A stretch of DNA of 64,000 nt from Mesomycoplasma ovipneumoniae (GTDB lineage Bacteria > Bacillota_I > Bacilli_A > Mycoplasmatales > Metamycoplasmataceae). Of the stretch, positions 51,101 to 62,564 are shown in pieces. The number at the start of each line of letters is the position of its first letter. The stretch's first letter is position 1. Where the stretch lies: assembly GCF_024758565.1 (NCBI RefSeq), contig NZ_CP079199.1:248001-312000 (forward strand), given 5' to 3'. Both the position numbers and the translations under genes were made by a program. The notes under the pieces were generated by a model. It saw only the letters and a list, made by a program, of their open reading frames with translations, was not told the origin of the DNA and did no database searches.

Positions 51101-52709
51101 TTATTTCCTTGCAAATTCAAAGCAAAAAGAAAAAATTTTTTATTAGTGACATTGAGGAATTAGAATGTATTTTTGACACCGGAATTGATAAAGTTATGGC
51201 GTTTTGATTTTGAAAATTAGTGATATCAGTTCAACCTGAGCCAAAATAAGCTTTAAAAGGAATGCTATTTTTTTGAAAAATTTCGACAATTTTGTTGTAA
51301 AAAACAATATTATGTGCCATAAAAGTATCAGCTACTCTTATTTTTATACCTTCATTATCTCAATTTTGGTCCTCACAGACATCAATATTAACCAAAAATT
51401 TGTATTTTTTAATTTGATTAGTAACAAAAAAATCTTTTGTTCCTTGTAGTTGAATTTCCTCTTTTGTCGTCAGAAGAATATCGAAATTTTTATCAATATC
51501 CAAAAGAATTCTAGCTAATATGTTAGAAATTTTATTATCTTGATTTCGCGAAAAGATACTAAAACCGGAAATTTTTACATCACTTTTGGGCAAAACTTGG
51601 TAAATTCCATTTTCAGGGATTCCAAGGCACTTTAAATTAGACCGATTTATTTTTGTACTTTTTTCTTCAGAAAAAACTAAATTGTCAACTTTGACACAAG
51701 AAATTTCATTAATTTTTTCTGAATTCTGGTCAAATATTTCAAAAACACCTGAGTCAAAATAAGTTGTTCCTTGATTAAAAACCTCGCCAGCTATTGCAAT
51801 ACAACCTACTTCATCGCTGTGATTTATGAATAAAACATTGTTATTTTTATTATTTTTTGATAAATAAGCGCCGTTTGTTTTTTTATGAATTTTATCGCCA
51901 AATAGTTTTTCAATATACTTTTTTTCAAAACCTGGGATTGATGGAAAATTCAAAAAATTTACCATCATATTTGTATAAATTAGCTTGCTTTTTAGTATTT
52001 TGTCAAAAAAATCCAAATTGCCTTTAAAATGTTCCTTGATAAAAGTTAAAAAATTATAGATATAATTTTTTAACGATTGATTAAAATAATTATCATAGCT
52101 TTTTAATTTTGAAAAATCAAAATATTTATCAAGCATTTTGTCATAATTATAAAACCAATAAATAAAGAAACTGTTTCATAGACTATTTTGAAAGAAATTT
52201 TTTTCGCTTTGATAATTAATATTGTCTGGATTTTTACTTAGTATATTTCAGGAAATGTTCAAATCATCAATTATACTTAGCATTTTTTTATTTGAATCAT
52301 GTGGAAAAACTGGGCTTAGAACATAACCCATCATCATAATTTTTTGAAAAAAAGCATACTTGATGTTTAATTCATAAAGATTTTTGTATTGAGATTCTTT
52401 TAAAAATTGCTTGTTTATTGTTTCTAATACTATAAATTCAATAATAAAGCCGTTAATTCTAATTATTTGTAAATTGTCGTCTTTTTTTATCAATTCAACA
52501 TTTTTTTCTTGCAAAATAAAATTAATAAATTTTTGACGTTGGCTAAAGGAACAATTTACAAAGCCCAAATCTAAATCATTGGGCTTTCGACTTATAACAT
52601 TTTCCTTTCAAAATAGATAACTTCCTTTTAGAAAAATTTCCAAATTCAAATTATTTTCTTTATTGAATTTGCAAATTAACGATGCTATTTGGCTAATAAT
52701 TTCTTGCAT
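51084..52709 (-). CDS. apparent fusion: nucleotidyltransferase-like domain plus M42-type peptidase
   Basis: One 541-residue frame (UGA Trp at several places) from ATG 52709 to TAA 51084. Residues ~20-50 read LEIFLKGSYLFWKENVISRK then PNDLDLGF, the G-S...D-x-D signature of AbiEii/MNT-type nucleotidyltransferases (Gly29-Ser30, Asp45, Asp47). From about residue 240 it resembles M42 glutamyl aminopeptidases: FINHSDEVG (His297, Asp299), FSRNQDNKISNILARIL (Asp391), TTKEEIQLQGTKDFF (Glu417-Glu418), GSGWTDITNF and SIPVSKIHSN. Most metal ligands can be matched, but spacing and quality are imperfect. It is coupled to the MFS gene. What the first domain modifies is unknown. Confidence 0.6.
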
Positions 52710-52739
52710 TTTTATATTAAAATTTCCAAATTTACTTGT

Positions 52740-52892
52740 TTAGGCGATTAGTTGAACTTCGGGGATATCAGATTTCTTTATTATAAATAACAGCAATCTT
52801 TCAAGGTCAATACTAAAACCAGAAGTTTTTAAAGCATATTTTTTATAATTTCGAATATTGCTCGTATTTTTTAGGATCCTTTTTATATATTA
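52740..52892 (-). pseudogene. C-terminal remnant of a class II aminoacyl-tRNA synthetase-like gene
   Basis: On the - strand the frame KNTSNIRNYKKYALKTSGFS then IDLERLLLFIIKKSDIPEVQ ends at TAA 52740. SGFSIDLERLLLFI matches class II motif 3 (GxGxxxER), and the following IPEV segment fits the usual C-terminus of Asp/Asn-type or His-type enzymes. No start codon or upstream domain is present; an in-frame TAA lies at about 52927. It is followed within 31 bases by the fusion gene start. Probably a leftover of a larger gene. Confidence 0.45.
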
Positions 52893-53348
52893 TAATGAAT
52901 TTAACGATTCATTACGATTTTATTTATACTTTTTTGGTAAAATGGCGCTATTATTGAGGGCATATTATTTAATCAAATAATTTTTTGTGATCGCCAAAAT
53001 TCATGTTTTTGCCTTTTGCTGTTGATTTTTAAAAAAGAAAAACTAGCTTAATGCTTAAAATATAATTGTAATTTTGTTGAATTAGTAATTGAAATTGCCA
53101 AAATTTTAACATAAAAACATAAATTAGTACAAAAAGTAGGGGAATATTAAAATTTTGTTTTATGTTTATAGAATTTATAGTTTGCAAAAATATCTATGAA
53201 TAAAAATATTATTTTTACCATTTTTTAACAAAAATTATATTTTTGTATTTTTCTTGTTTTTGTTCTTTGTTATTCAATTTAGCGTGATATAATTGTTAAT
53301 AAACAAACTTATAAGTACTTTATAAATAAATTTTATTAAGGGGATTTT
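52893..53348 (+). promoter_or_regulatory. upstream region and promoter of cassette 0
   Basis: About 455 bases without a gene. TATAAT at 53288-53293 and the ribosome site AAGGGGA before 53349 serve gene A0. Bases about 53151-53320 are strongly similar to 54519-54690 upstream of A1 (shared TTTTGTTTTATGTTTATA, TTTTTAACAAAAATTATA and TTTTTGTTCTTTGTTAT), so the promoter was duplicated with the gene. The rest is featureless AT-rich DNA. Confidence 0.6.
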
Positions 53349-54011
53349 ATGTTATTAGCAAAAAAAATAAAAAAAATTTTACTAAACTTAACAGCATTAA
53401 CAAGTTTAACGCTTGCAGTCGCAACACCAGCAATTGTTGCTAGTCAAAAAATAAACGCGAAAGCTTCTTTAGCTTTTTCTGGAATTTCGTCTTCGGCAAA
53501 AAAAAATAATATACAACTTGCTGAAATAAATGAAGAAGACTTTTATTTCGGAATAGAATTGGTAGGTGACCAAAATTTATCATATTATGGCGGTTTATTT
53601 TATCAAGACAAAATTTCATGAACTGGACAAGTAAAAACAAAATTTAGATTAAAAAATAAATATTATTATAGTCCAAAAAATTTAAAATTACAGCTGATAT
53701 CTTGAATTTCGGGGCTTGGAAGCCCTTCTTTTCAAGTTGGTGACGAGATAAGATATGATGGTAAATTTTCACCTAGGGCAAGTATGAATACAGATGCTTG
53801 AATTGATTCCAATGGTTATCTTATTCAAACAATAACTAGTCATAATAATAAATATGCTTCAATTAATTATGATTATCACGGTTGAAAATACAAAGTAACA
53901 AAATTCGGCAGCTATGCGGCAGCAAGAATTGATTTTGGTTGAAAAACTAGGAATTTATTATCTAATTCTTCTTTTTATAAGGTTTCTAAATTATCTGAAA
54001 GTTTGGGATAA
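53349..54011 (+). CDS. cassette 0 gene A: secreted protein, founder copy
   Basis: A 220-residue protein with a Sec signal peptide: charged KKIKK, then LLNLTALTSLTLAVATPAIV and likely cleavage after INAKA. No lipobox Cys, so it is secreted or held by partners rather than lipidated. The mature part is beta-strand-rich, with EDFYFGIELVGDQNLSYYGG, LISWISGLGSPSFQVGDEIR, YDGKFS, IDSNGYL and GWKYKVTKFGSYAA. All recur in A1 (54740) and A2 (59985). I recognise no family. It keeps an intact frame with several UGA Trp although its neighbour B0 is broken. Confidence 0.75.
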
Positions 54012-54018
54012 CAATAAA

Positions 54019-54375
54019 GAATTTCTAAAATTTTTGGGGAAAAATGAGTTATTTTCTCAATTATTAGTACAAGTTTAGGGTCAATCGCTATAAGTATTGC
54101 ATTAATTTATTATGTTTTTAATAAGTCTATTGAATTTGAAATAAATAGATTTGAGCCTAAAACATTAGCTAGTGATTCAAAATCCGCATCTATTTTCTCT
54201 AATTCCGATCTAGAAAAAATTAACAAAAGTGGTGCAATCAAAATTATAGAAAAAAACTAATTGTCTGAGATTTTTCTACCAATTTAGAATTAAAAAGATG
54301 TGCAAAAAAGTAGTTATACTCTAAAAAATAATTTTTAGGCAGATTATAATTACGTCTAATATTCAATATTTTGTG
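54019..54375 (+). pseudogene. cassette 0 gene B: wrecked N-terminus
   Basis: Homologous to the start of B1. The ATG has become AAG and a base is inserted (TTTTTGGGGAAAAATGAG against TTTTTGGGAAAAAATGAG). The anchor remains readable (KWVIFSIISTSLGSIAISIA, LIYYVFNKSIEFEINRFEPK). The frame then breaks at GAIKIIEKN-stop, and nucleotide homology fades out near 54375. The remaining ~550 codons and the ABC gene are missing, so A0 has lost its partners. Confidence 0.8.
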
Positions 54376-54739
54376 TTTTAAGGTAAATCTGTTTTAATAA
54401 AATTTATCATAAAGGTCTAAAATATGAAAAAAGAGCAAAAAAATTCTGCCCTTTTGAATGCTATATATAAAAAAGAAAAAATGAAGAAACAGCCGAAAAT
54501 TTTAATGACTTACTTTTGTTATTTAAATTTTGTTTTATGTTTATAAAGTTTATGGTTTGCAAAATTGCTGTGAATAAAAATATATTTGTTTACATTTTTT
54601 TAACAAAAATTATATTTTTGTATTTTTTTGTTTTTGTTCTTTGTTATTTTATTTAGCATGGTATAATTATGAGTGAAAATTCAATTCAATTCAATTTAAC
54701 ATTATATAATTATGAGTAAAAAATTACTGAGGAGATCTT
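54376..54739 (+). promoter_or_regulatory. intercassette region with duplicated promoter before A1
   Basis: About 360 bases. A 40-codon frame from ATG 54424 (MKKEQKNSALLNAIYKKEKM) is a possible leftover of something else. From about 54519 the DNA repeats the A0 upstream region. The promoter box is itself doubled: TATAATTATGAGT occurs at 54662-54674 and 54705-54717. The ribosome site GAGGAGA precedes ATG 54740. Confidence 0.55.
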
Positions 54740-55417
54740 ATGTCTTTTACAAAAAAAATAAAAAAAATTTTACTAAATTTAACAGCGTTAACAAGTTTAA
54801 CGCTCGCAGTCACAACACCAGCAATTGTTGCTAGTCAAAAAATAAATGCGAAGGCCTTTTTATTGTTTCCAGGAATTGCGCTTTTAGCAAACGAAAATGC
54901 AGTAGTGCAACTTGCTGAAAGAAATGACAGAGATTATTATTTCGGAATAGGATTAGCGGGTTACCAGTATTTATCATATTATGGTGGTTGATTTTATCAA
55001 GACAAAATTTCATGAACTGGAAAAGCAAGATCAAAATTTAGAATAAAAAATAGATATTATTATGATAATCCAAAAAATTTAAAATTAGATGTGACATCCT
55101 GAATTTCGGGGATTGGAAACCCTTCTTTTCAGGTTGACGGCGAGATAAAATATGATGGTAAATTTTCAGCTAAAGCAGGTGCGAATGCAGGTGTTTCAAT
55201 TGACTCAAATGGATATCTTGTTGAGTCAATCACTAGTCATAATCATAAATATGCGTCAATTGATTATGAGTTTAATGGTTGAAAATACAAAGTAACAAAA
55301 TTCGGTAGCTGAGCGTCTGCAAGAGCTGAATATGATGAAGGAAAAGTTGTCAATATATTGTCTAATTCTTCTTTTTATAAGGTTTCTAAATTATCTGAAA
55401 GTATAGAAGAAAAGTAA
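54740..55417 (+). CDS. cassette 1 gene A: secreted protein
   Basis: A 225-residue paralogue of A0 and A2. Signal peptide KKIKKILLNLTALTSLTLAV ends at NAKA; the mature domain has DRDYYFGIGLAGYQYLSYYG, WISGIGNPSFQVDGEIKYDG, IDSNGYLVESITSHNHKYAS and GWKYKVTKFGSWASARAEYD. No lipobox. The stop TAA (55415-55417) abuts ATG of gene B (55418), with no gap, so A and B are coupled. The function is unknown. The conserved order secreted protein, anchored protein, ABC transporter resembles bacteriocin or surface-protein export operons, which is inference from layout only. Confidence 0.8.
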
Positions 55418-57310
55418 ATGATTCCTAAAATTTTTGGGAAAAAATGAGTTATTTTCTCAATTATTGGCGCAAGTTTGGGATCAATTGCTATAAGTGTTCC
55501 ATTAATTTATTATGTTTTTAATAAGTCTATTGAAGTTGAAATAAATAGATTTGAGCCTAAAACATTAACTAGCAATTCAAAATCTGCATCTGTTTTCTCT
55601 AGTTTTGATCTAGAAAAAATAAATAGCTTTATTTTAGAAAATGAATTAAAAAAAGATGTGCAAAACAGTAGTTATGCTCTAAAAAATAATTTTCAGGGAG
55701 ACTATAATTACGTATATGCAAACGAAATTTTAGCAATTTTAAAAATTTCAAATAACATTAATCAGAGCGATAAAGCAAAATCAACCTTAAAAGTCATTCC
55801 TAATTTGATAGGGATGATACGTTTTGATTTAATTGATATTTATCAATTAATTAACATTTATTTCGCTATTAATCCGTCTAACAATTTTTCTAAAATTATT
55901 AATTTTATTTCGAAATATTATGATAAAAATAAAAAACAGTTTATTGACATCAAGGATGACTTCCAACCATTAGCTTGAAATATTCTCTATTTTAAATTAA
56001 ATGGGTATGATTTCCAAAAATATTTTGATATTAAAGATTGAATTAGGGATGAATTCAAGAAAATGAATTTTGAAAGCGAAGAAGTATTGATAAACGGGAG
56101 TGAAAATCCTGAATCATTACGTGATAAACGTTTTCTACTCATTAAAAAATATATATCAATTTTATCAATAGTGAATACTTTAGGTAAGAATCATTTCTCT
56201 GATATTATAAAAGAAAAGCAAAAATCAATAAATATTTTAATTGAAAAATGGGATAAATATTATAGACAAATCATTGAAAATCAGAATACAGAAGAAAATA
56301 AAAGAAATTTTGTCGCTTCACCTTTATCAATGGCTATTTTTTACTACATTAGCAAGAATTTTTATGAATATTCTCCAGAGTATTTCTCAAAAATAAATGA
56401 ATACACTAAAAACTGATTGATAAATTTTGAAATAGACGGTGATCCTGGGGTTTATGGCGGCGTGCTTCTTCACTATTATTTTGGAAATAACAAAATAATA
56501 GAACCCGAATTACTTAAAAAAAGTGATGAAATTGTAGATTATATTATTGAAAATGGTTTGTTTGCTAAAGATGCTGACATCACAAATACTATTTTTGTAA
56601 AACAGATTTTAGACTTGAGTGAGAAAAAAGATGATCAAGTGGAAAAAATAAATCAAACAATAGAAACCTTATTTAAACAAACAACGGAAAAACCGGAAAA
56701 TAATCCTGATTTTTTTGCAGACTTATATAATTATGTATTTTTTTCAATTAAGACTCATCCCGATTTTTTAAATAGTCAAAAAGATTTTTTAAATAGAATT
56801 ATTGATTATAGTAAATTTGTAAAAAAACCAATTGATTTTTTTTATTTGTTTAAAACAATTGCACTATTAAATAGTTTTTATAATACAGACAAACCGGCAA
56901 AAATTAATGTTTCCAAGGACATTTTTGACAATATTATAAATGTGAAACTAGAAAAAAATGCTCCATTTTTTTTAAAATTTATTAACTTATTTATTAAGTT
57001 TATTTTTAAAAATGAATTAGTAGACAACAAGGAAATTGTTGAATTTATAAACCAAAATCTTGATGAAAAAAATATAAATAACGCTGAATTTTTAGAACAT
57101 CTTTTTTGGTATATCGAATTTCAAAGCTCAATTAAATCAAAATTAGAACACCAAATAGACTCTACTAAATTAGAAAAATTTATTTCATTATTAAAAAAAG
57201 ATATTTTAGATAAAATTGATAGAAAAATAGGTAAAACACACTTTTTGAATATTAAAACTATTTATCTGACTTATCAAATAGATTGGCTACTTAAAAATGA
57301 TAAAAATTAA
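55418..57310 (+). CDS. cassette 1 gene B: membrane-anchored helical protein
   Basis: A 630-residue protein from ATG 55418 (MIPKIFGKKWVIFSIIGASL), with a signal anchor at residues ~9-32 and no other membrane helix, so the body is extracellular. It is rich in regular amphipathic helices (LNILLYFKLNG-like, NIYFAINPSNNFSKIINFIS, LFKTIALLNSFYNTDKPAKI), suggesting an alpha/alpha repeat fold; this is unproven. The C-terminal 210 residues are almost identical to B2, whereas the first two thirds are clearly diverged. The last 14 bases overlap the ABC gene. UGA Trp occurs at several points. No known family recognised. Confidence 0.78.
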
Positions 57311-59684
57311 AAATTTGACTAAAAATTTTAATCGAAGAGCTATTTTTAAAAATTTTAGCCTTGATATCCCGTCTAATGAGTTGGTTTTTGTCGTTGGACC
57401 TTCTGGGATTGGGAAAACTACTCTTATTAACCTAATCGCTAATTTTAGTCAAAAAGATAAAGGTGAAATTCTTTTTTATAAAGATAACAAAATTGTTAAA
57501 AACCCTTTAATTGACGTTGTTTTTCAAGATTTTAACCTAATTGAATCTGCTACTGGTATGGAAAATATTAAAATTGGCGCAAATGCAATAAATTTTAATA
57601 TTGATGAAAAGAATATTGAAGAAAATGCAAGTTTTGTTAATATTTCAAAAGAAAATTTAGCAAATAAAGTGAGTGATTTATCAGGTGGTCAAAAACAACG
57701 AATCGCAATTTTGCGATCATTAGCGCGTGAATCTGACTTTATTTTGTTAGATGAACCTACTGGAAATCTTGATGTGGAAAATGCTGAAATTCTTTTTGAA
57801 AAAATACAAATATTAAAGAAAAATAAGACTATTTTGATAGTTAGTCACAATTTAGATCTTGCTAAAAAATACGGCGACAGAATAATTTACCTAAAAAATG
57901 AGTCTATATTAGAAATTGATAAAATCGAAGAAATAAATAAAGTCGAAACCTTAAATAAAACTGATTATGATTTTAAATTTGAAAAAAAACCTTTAAAAAT
58001 AAGTGACAAATTAAAATCAATTATTTTATTTTTGAAGCTAGATTTTAAAAATAAAATAATTATTACAGTATTACTAATTATCACATTTCTAATTAGCATT
58101 TTAAGTCTAAATTTATTTGCTACACTTGATACGCAAGCCAATGCTGTTGACTCGCAACGAATTCATCAATACAATTTGGATTCTTTTGAGGTTCAAAAAA
58201 AGAGAATAGCACCATTTTTTGACGGAGAAATCGAGAAATTCAATACTAAAAAAGACATCGTTAATAAAATTATTCCCATTTATTCAACTCAAAACTTTGC
58301 TTTTACTTACAATAATAACGGCAAAGAGTTAATTTCTGAGCAAAATGCTATTGAATTAATCGACCAAACTGATTTTTTTAAAAATAGGTTTAAATTTGAC
58401 GACAAAAATCTTCAAGGTAATTTTATACAAAATGAAGGTGAGATAATTATTTCAAATTCAGTTGTAACAAAATTAAAAATTACTGATCCTATTGGCGAAA
58501 AAATTAAAATTAAAGCTATACGTAATTCGAATGTTGATGAAATTCCAACCATTTTTGAAGTTACTATTGTCGGAGTAAATTATTCAACTGATGCCTTTGG
58601 CGGAATACCTTCTTTTTTACATTATAATTTAGCAAAAAAAATTAATGAGGCTTTTTTTGTTAAAAACACAGTCGGCGATTCGCTTTTCAGCGACATAACA
58701 ATTAGACCTTTGAATACAAGAAATTTTCAACTATTAGAAGTTGAAAAAAAACATTTTTTAAAAGATTTAAAGGTAGAAAATTTAAAAATTAGTGGCGGTG
58801 AGCTTCCTAAAAATAAAGATGAAATTGTTGTTTCAGTTAACACTATTGATGAAATAAATAATCTTATAGATGATTTTAACAATAGAGTTACTGAATTAAA
58901 CAAAAACAATGATTTCAAAATTGACAAATACGAGAAACTAAAAATAGGGTCTAAAGTTGAATTATCAAACAAAAATGGACAAGATATTCCTTTTAAAATA
59001 GTTGGAACTTTTGATCTAAAGGAAAACCATCATTTGCAGGAACAAAGATCTGAAGCTGGTGCTCCCGAAGAACAAAGACGTGAATTTAAGCACCAAATCA
59101 TAATGCACAATGATGGTGATGAATATAGAAACGAAATAAGGCCACGAGGTGCAAGAATATTTTTAAAATCTGAAAATATCAGTGAAAATTTAGACTCATT
59201 TAAAAAGGATTTTCCAAATTTTTTATATTCAAATGATCTTGAATCAATAAAAATTTTTGTTTTAACCTCCACCTTTTTAGTAAAAGCAGCTCTACTTGCT
59301 ATTCAAGTAATACTTATAGTTTTATTGGTAGTTTTTTCAGTTCTTTATGCAAAAAATCTAACACAATCAAAATTAAAATCAATTGGAATTCTTAAATCAC
59401 TAGGCGAAAAAACTAAAAAAATCTTTTTCCTACACATATTAAATATTTTTGCAATTTCTTTCTTAATTTTAATATCAGGGCTAATAATAAGTTTACCTAG
59501 TATGCCATATTTCTATAATTTGATAACAACCGCTGATTTTATAAGTCCAACTTATACACAAATTTTTATCAATTTCATTGTAATTTGATTCTCAATTAGC
59601 TTGCTTATTTTTCTTATCTATTTCTTCATATCATTAAGCTATTACAAAAAACCTGTTACTGAACTTCTTAAAAATAGTTTATAA
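57297..59684 (+). CDS. cassette 1 gene C: ABC transporter with FtsX/MacB-type permease
   Basis: A 795-residue fusion. The ATPase (residues 1-205) shows Walker A GPSGIGKTT (34-42), signature LSGGQKQR, Walker B FILLDEPTGNLD and H-loop IVSHN. A membrane helix (~IIITVLLIITFLISILSLNL) follows, then a ~370-residue extracellular region, and three C-terminal helices (QVILIVLLVVFSVLYA, NIFAISFLILISGLIISLPS, FSISLLIFLIYFFISLSYY). This is the 4-helix MacB/LolC/FtsX plan, used for export of peptides or lipoproteins and for mechanotransduction rather than uptake. One UGA Trp near the end. It overlaps gene B by 14 bases. Substrate unknown; the co-encoded A and B products are obvious candidates. Confidence 0.9.
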
Positions 59685-59817
59685 TTTTTTAGGTTATATT
59701 ATGTCTAAATTAGTTACTAATTTACCTAATTTATAAAAAAAATAAGAAATTAATTTTTGTGATGCGAATAGTCGAAAGTGTTCGAGTATACAAAGAATAC
59801 ATACTAAGCTCTTAATG

Positions 59818-59886
59818 GTAAAAAACCCCAACACTTAATCTTCTAGATTCAGTGTTGGGGGGGTTATCTTTTTTTTTTTTTTTTTT
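59818..59886 (+). terminator. strong terminator of cassette 1 with 18-base T tract
   Basis: AACCCCAACACT pairs with AGTGTTGGGGGGGTT around a loop that itself contains AATCTTCTAGATT. It is followed by TATC and 18 T (59869-59886). The T tract ends just upstream of the expected -35 region of the A2 promoter, so it may serve two roles. Bases 59685-59817 hold no gene. Confidence 0.9.
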
Positions 59887-59915
59887 ATTATTATAAAAAA
59901 CAAGATATTTTATGA

Positions 59916-59921
59916 TATAAT
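59916..59921 (+). promoter_or_regulatory. -10 box of cassette 2
   Basis: TATAAT in TTTATGATATAATTATTG, 64 bases before ATG 59985. The -35 position would fall near 59893-59898, seven bases after the 18-T tract. The ribosome site is AAGGAGA (59974-59980). The upstream sequence is unrelated to that of A0/A1. Confidence 0.55.
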
Positions 59922-59984
59922 TATTGTTATAATTTTATTAAAATAAAGAATTAATTTAAATAAAAAAATTAATAAGGAGAACTA

Positions 59985-60677
59985 ATGAAGTTAAAAACAA
60001 AAATAAAAAAACTCTCTATTTATTCAATGCTTTTTGCATCTTTATCACTGTCTATTCTAACCCCAACAATTGTAGCGATACAGAAAACAAATGCTAATGC
60101 TTATGTATTTGCCGCATTTACTGGCTTTGAGCTTCCAGTAAATAAAAATAAAAAGAATAATGTAATACAATACGCTGAAAAATCTAATGAAAAATTTTAT
60201 TTTGGAATATCATTGGAAGGCAGACAAGATTTAGCATACTATGGCGGTTTATTTTATCAAGATAAAGTTTCATGAGATGGTATCGCCAAAACAAAATTTA
60301 GAAGAAAAAATAGATATAACGATAACCCAGAAGAAATACATTTAGCGGTAACATCTTGGATTTCGGGAATAGGAAGCCCTTCATTTCAAGTAGGCGCAGA
60401 GGTAAAATACGATGGTAATTTTTCCGTAGGTGGGAAAGCAAGCACTAATATTGCAATCGATTCAAATGGATATCTAGTTAGCGAAATTACCAAACATAAT
60501 AGTAAATATGCTAAAATTATTTATGACTTTAATGGTTGAAAATATAAGGTTACAAGTTTTGACCAATATGCAACTGCTGCTGCCGAATATGATTATACCA
60601 AGGTTTTGTTAACGTCTAATTCTACTTATAATAGTGTTTCACAATTATCCGAGAGCTTGGACGAAGAAGAAGAATAA
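59985..60677 (+). CDS. cassette 2 gene A: secreted protein
   Basis: A 230-residue paralogue of A0 and A1. Signal peptide MKLKTKIKKLSIYSMLFASL then SLSILTPTIVAIQKTNANA. The mature part keeps the family marks NEKFYFGISLEGRQDLAYYG, WISGIGSPSFQVGAEVKYDG, IDSNGYLVSEITKHNSKYAK and GWKYKVTSFDQYATAAAEYD, and ends in a poly-Glu tail (LDEEEE). It is more diverged than A0 and A1 are from each other. It precedes B2 by 3 bases. Confidence 0.8.
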
Positions 60678-60680
60678 TAG

Positions 60681-62564
60681 ATGTCATCTAAAATTTTTAC
60701 AAAAAAATGAGTTATTTTTTCAATTATTGGCGCAAGCATAGGTTCTATTGGTATAAGTGTTCCATTAATTTATTATTTTCTTAATCAAAATATTGAAGTT
60801 GGGGTAAATGCATTCAAACCTAAAACATTAATTAATAGCACAAACTCCTCTGCTATTTTTTCCAACTCTTACATAGAAAAAATAAATGAATTTATTTTAG
60901 AAAATGAGTTAAAAAGGGGTAAGCAACAAATAAGTTATGCGCTAAAAAACAATTTTCAGGATGAATATGATTTCGAAACTGCAAATAATATTTTTGCTTT
61001 TGCAAAAATGACAGGTGATAAATCTCAACTTGAAAAAATAAATTCAATTTTAAAAATAGCACCTAATTTGCCCAACCAAATTCAATTTAATCAGCTTTAT
61101 TACATAACTAATATCTATTTAAATATAGATCCAAAAAAGAATTTGCTGAAACTTATTAGTTTAATTTCAAAATATTATAATAAAGAAAAGAAAAGATTCG
61201 AAGTCACAAACGATAGAGAATATTTGTTTCGGGATTTAAATTTCATTTTGTTATATTTTAAATTAAATGGATTTGATTTTCAAGAATTTTTTGATATAAA
61301 AGATTGAATCAAGGAAGAATTAATTAATCTTAATTTTGAAAATAATGAGGTTTTAATAAAAATTAATGATGATCACAAAAAGTTTAGAGAAAAACAACGC
61401 ATACTTTTTCGAAAATATATACCTTTTTTATCGATAATTAATATTCTAGGTAAATTTAATTTTACCGATACATTAGTTCAGAAACAACAATCACTTAATA
61501 CTTTAATAAAATCTTGAAAAGATTATTATGAAATGGCTTTTAAAAGCAATGATATTAAAATAAAACCTGATATGAATGATGAACCGGGAATAGTCTCCTT
61601 TTATTTTAATACAAAAAATTTTTATAATTACAATGATTCTGAATGAGAAAAAATAAAAATGTTTTCTAAAAATGTAATTATTAACTCAGCAGATGAATAT
61701 GCTTTTTATATGGTTTCTATAATTAATTATTATTTTGGAAATAACCAAAAATTAGAACAAGATTTGATTGAAAAAAACAAGGAAATTATTGATTATAGTA
61801 TTGAAAATATTCTATTTCCTGTAACGCCTGATATTACAAAAACAATTTTTTTAAGGCAAATTTTAGACCTAAGCACAGGAAACAATGATCAGAAACAAAA
61901 AATAAATCAAGCTATAGAAGACTTATTCAATAAAACAACAAAAAAACCAGAGAATAACCCTGATTTTTTTGAAGACTTATATAATTATGTATTTTTTTCA
62001 ATTAAGACTCATCCCGATTTTTTTAAGAGTCAAAAAGACTTTTTAAATACAATAATTGATTATAATAAATTTGTAAAAAAACCAATTCATTTTTTTTACT
62101 TGTTTAAAACAATTGCGCTATTAAATAGTTTTTATAATACAGACAAGCCGACAAAAATTAATGTTTCCAAGCAAATTTTTGACAATATTATAAATGTGAA
62201 ACTAGAAAAAAATGCTCCGTTTTTTTTAAAATTTATTAACTTATTTATTAAATTTATTTTTAAGAATGAATTAGATTGTAATAAAGAAATTGTCGAATTC
62301 ATAAACCAAAATCTTGATGAAAAAAATATAAATAACGTTGAATTTTTAGAGCATCTTTTTTGGTATATTGAGTTTCAAAGCGCAATTAAATCAAAATTAG
62401 AGCACCAAATAGACTCTACTAAATTAGAAAAATTTATTTCATTGCTAAAAAAAGATATTTTAGATAAAATTGATAAAAAAATAGGTAAAACACGCTTTTT
62501 GAATATTAAAACTATTTATCTGACTTATCAAATAGATTGGCTACTTAAAAATGATAAAAATTAA
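60681..62564 (+). CDS. cassette 2 gene B: membrane-anchored helical protein
   Basis: A 627-residue paralogue of B1: MSSKIFTKKWVIFSIIGASI anchor, then an extracellular helical body. N-terminal two thirds differ widely from B1 (for example PNLPNQIQFNQLYYITNIYL against PNLIGMIRFDLIDIYQLINI). From about residue 420 (KKPENNPDFFEDLYNYVFFS) the two are almost the same, also at DNA level. The end overlaps gene C2 by 14 bases. UGA Trp codons interrupt it several times in the standard code. Confidence 0.78.
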
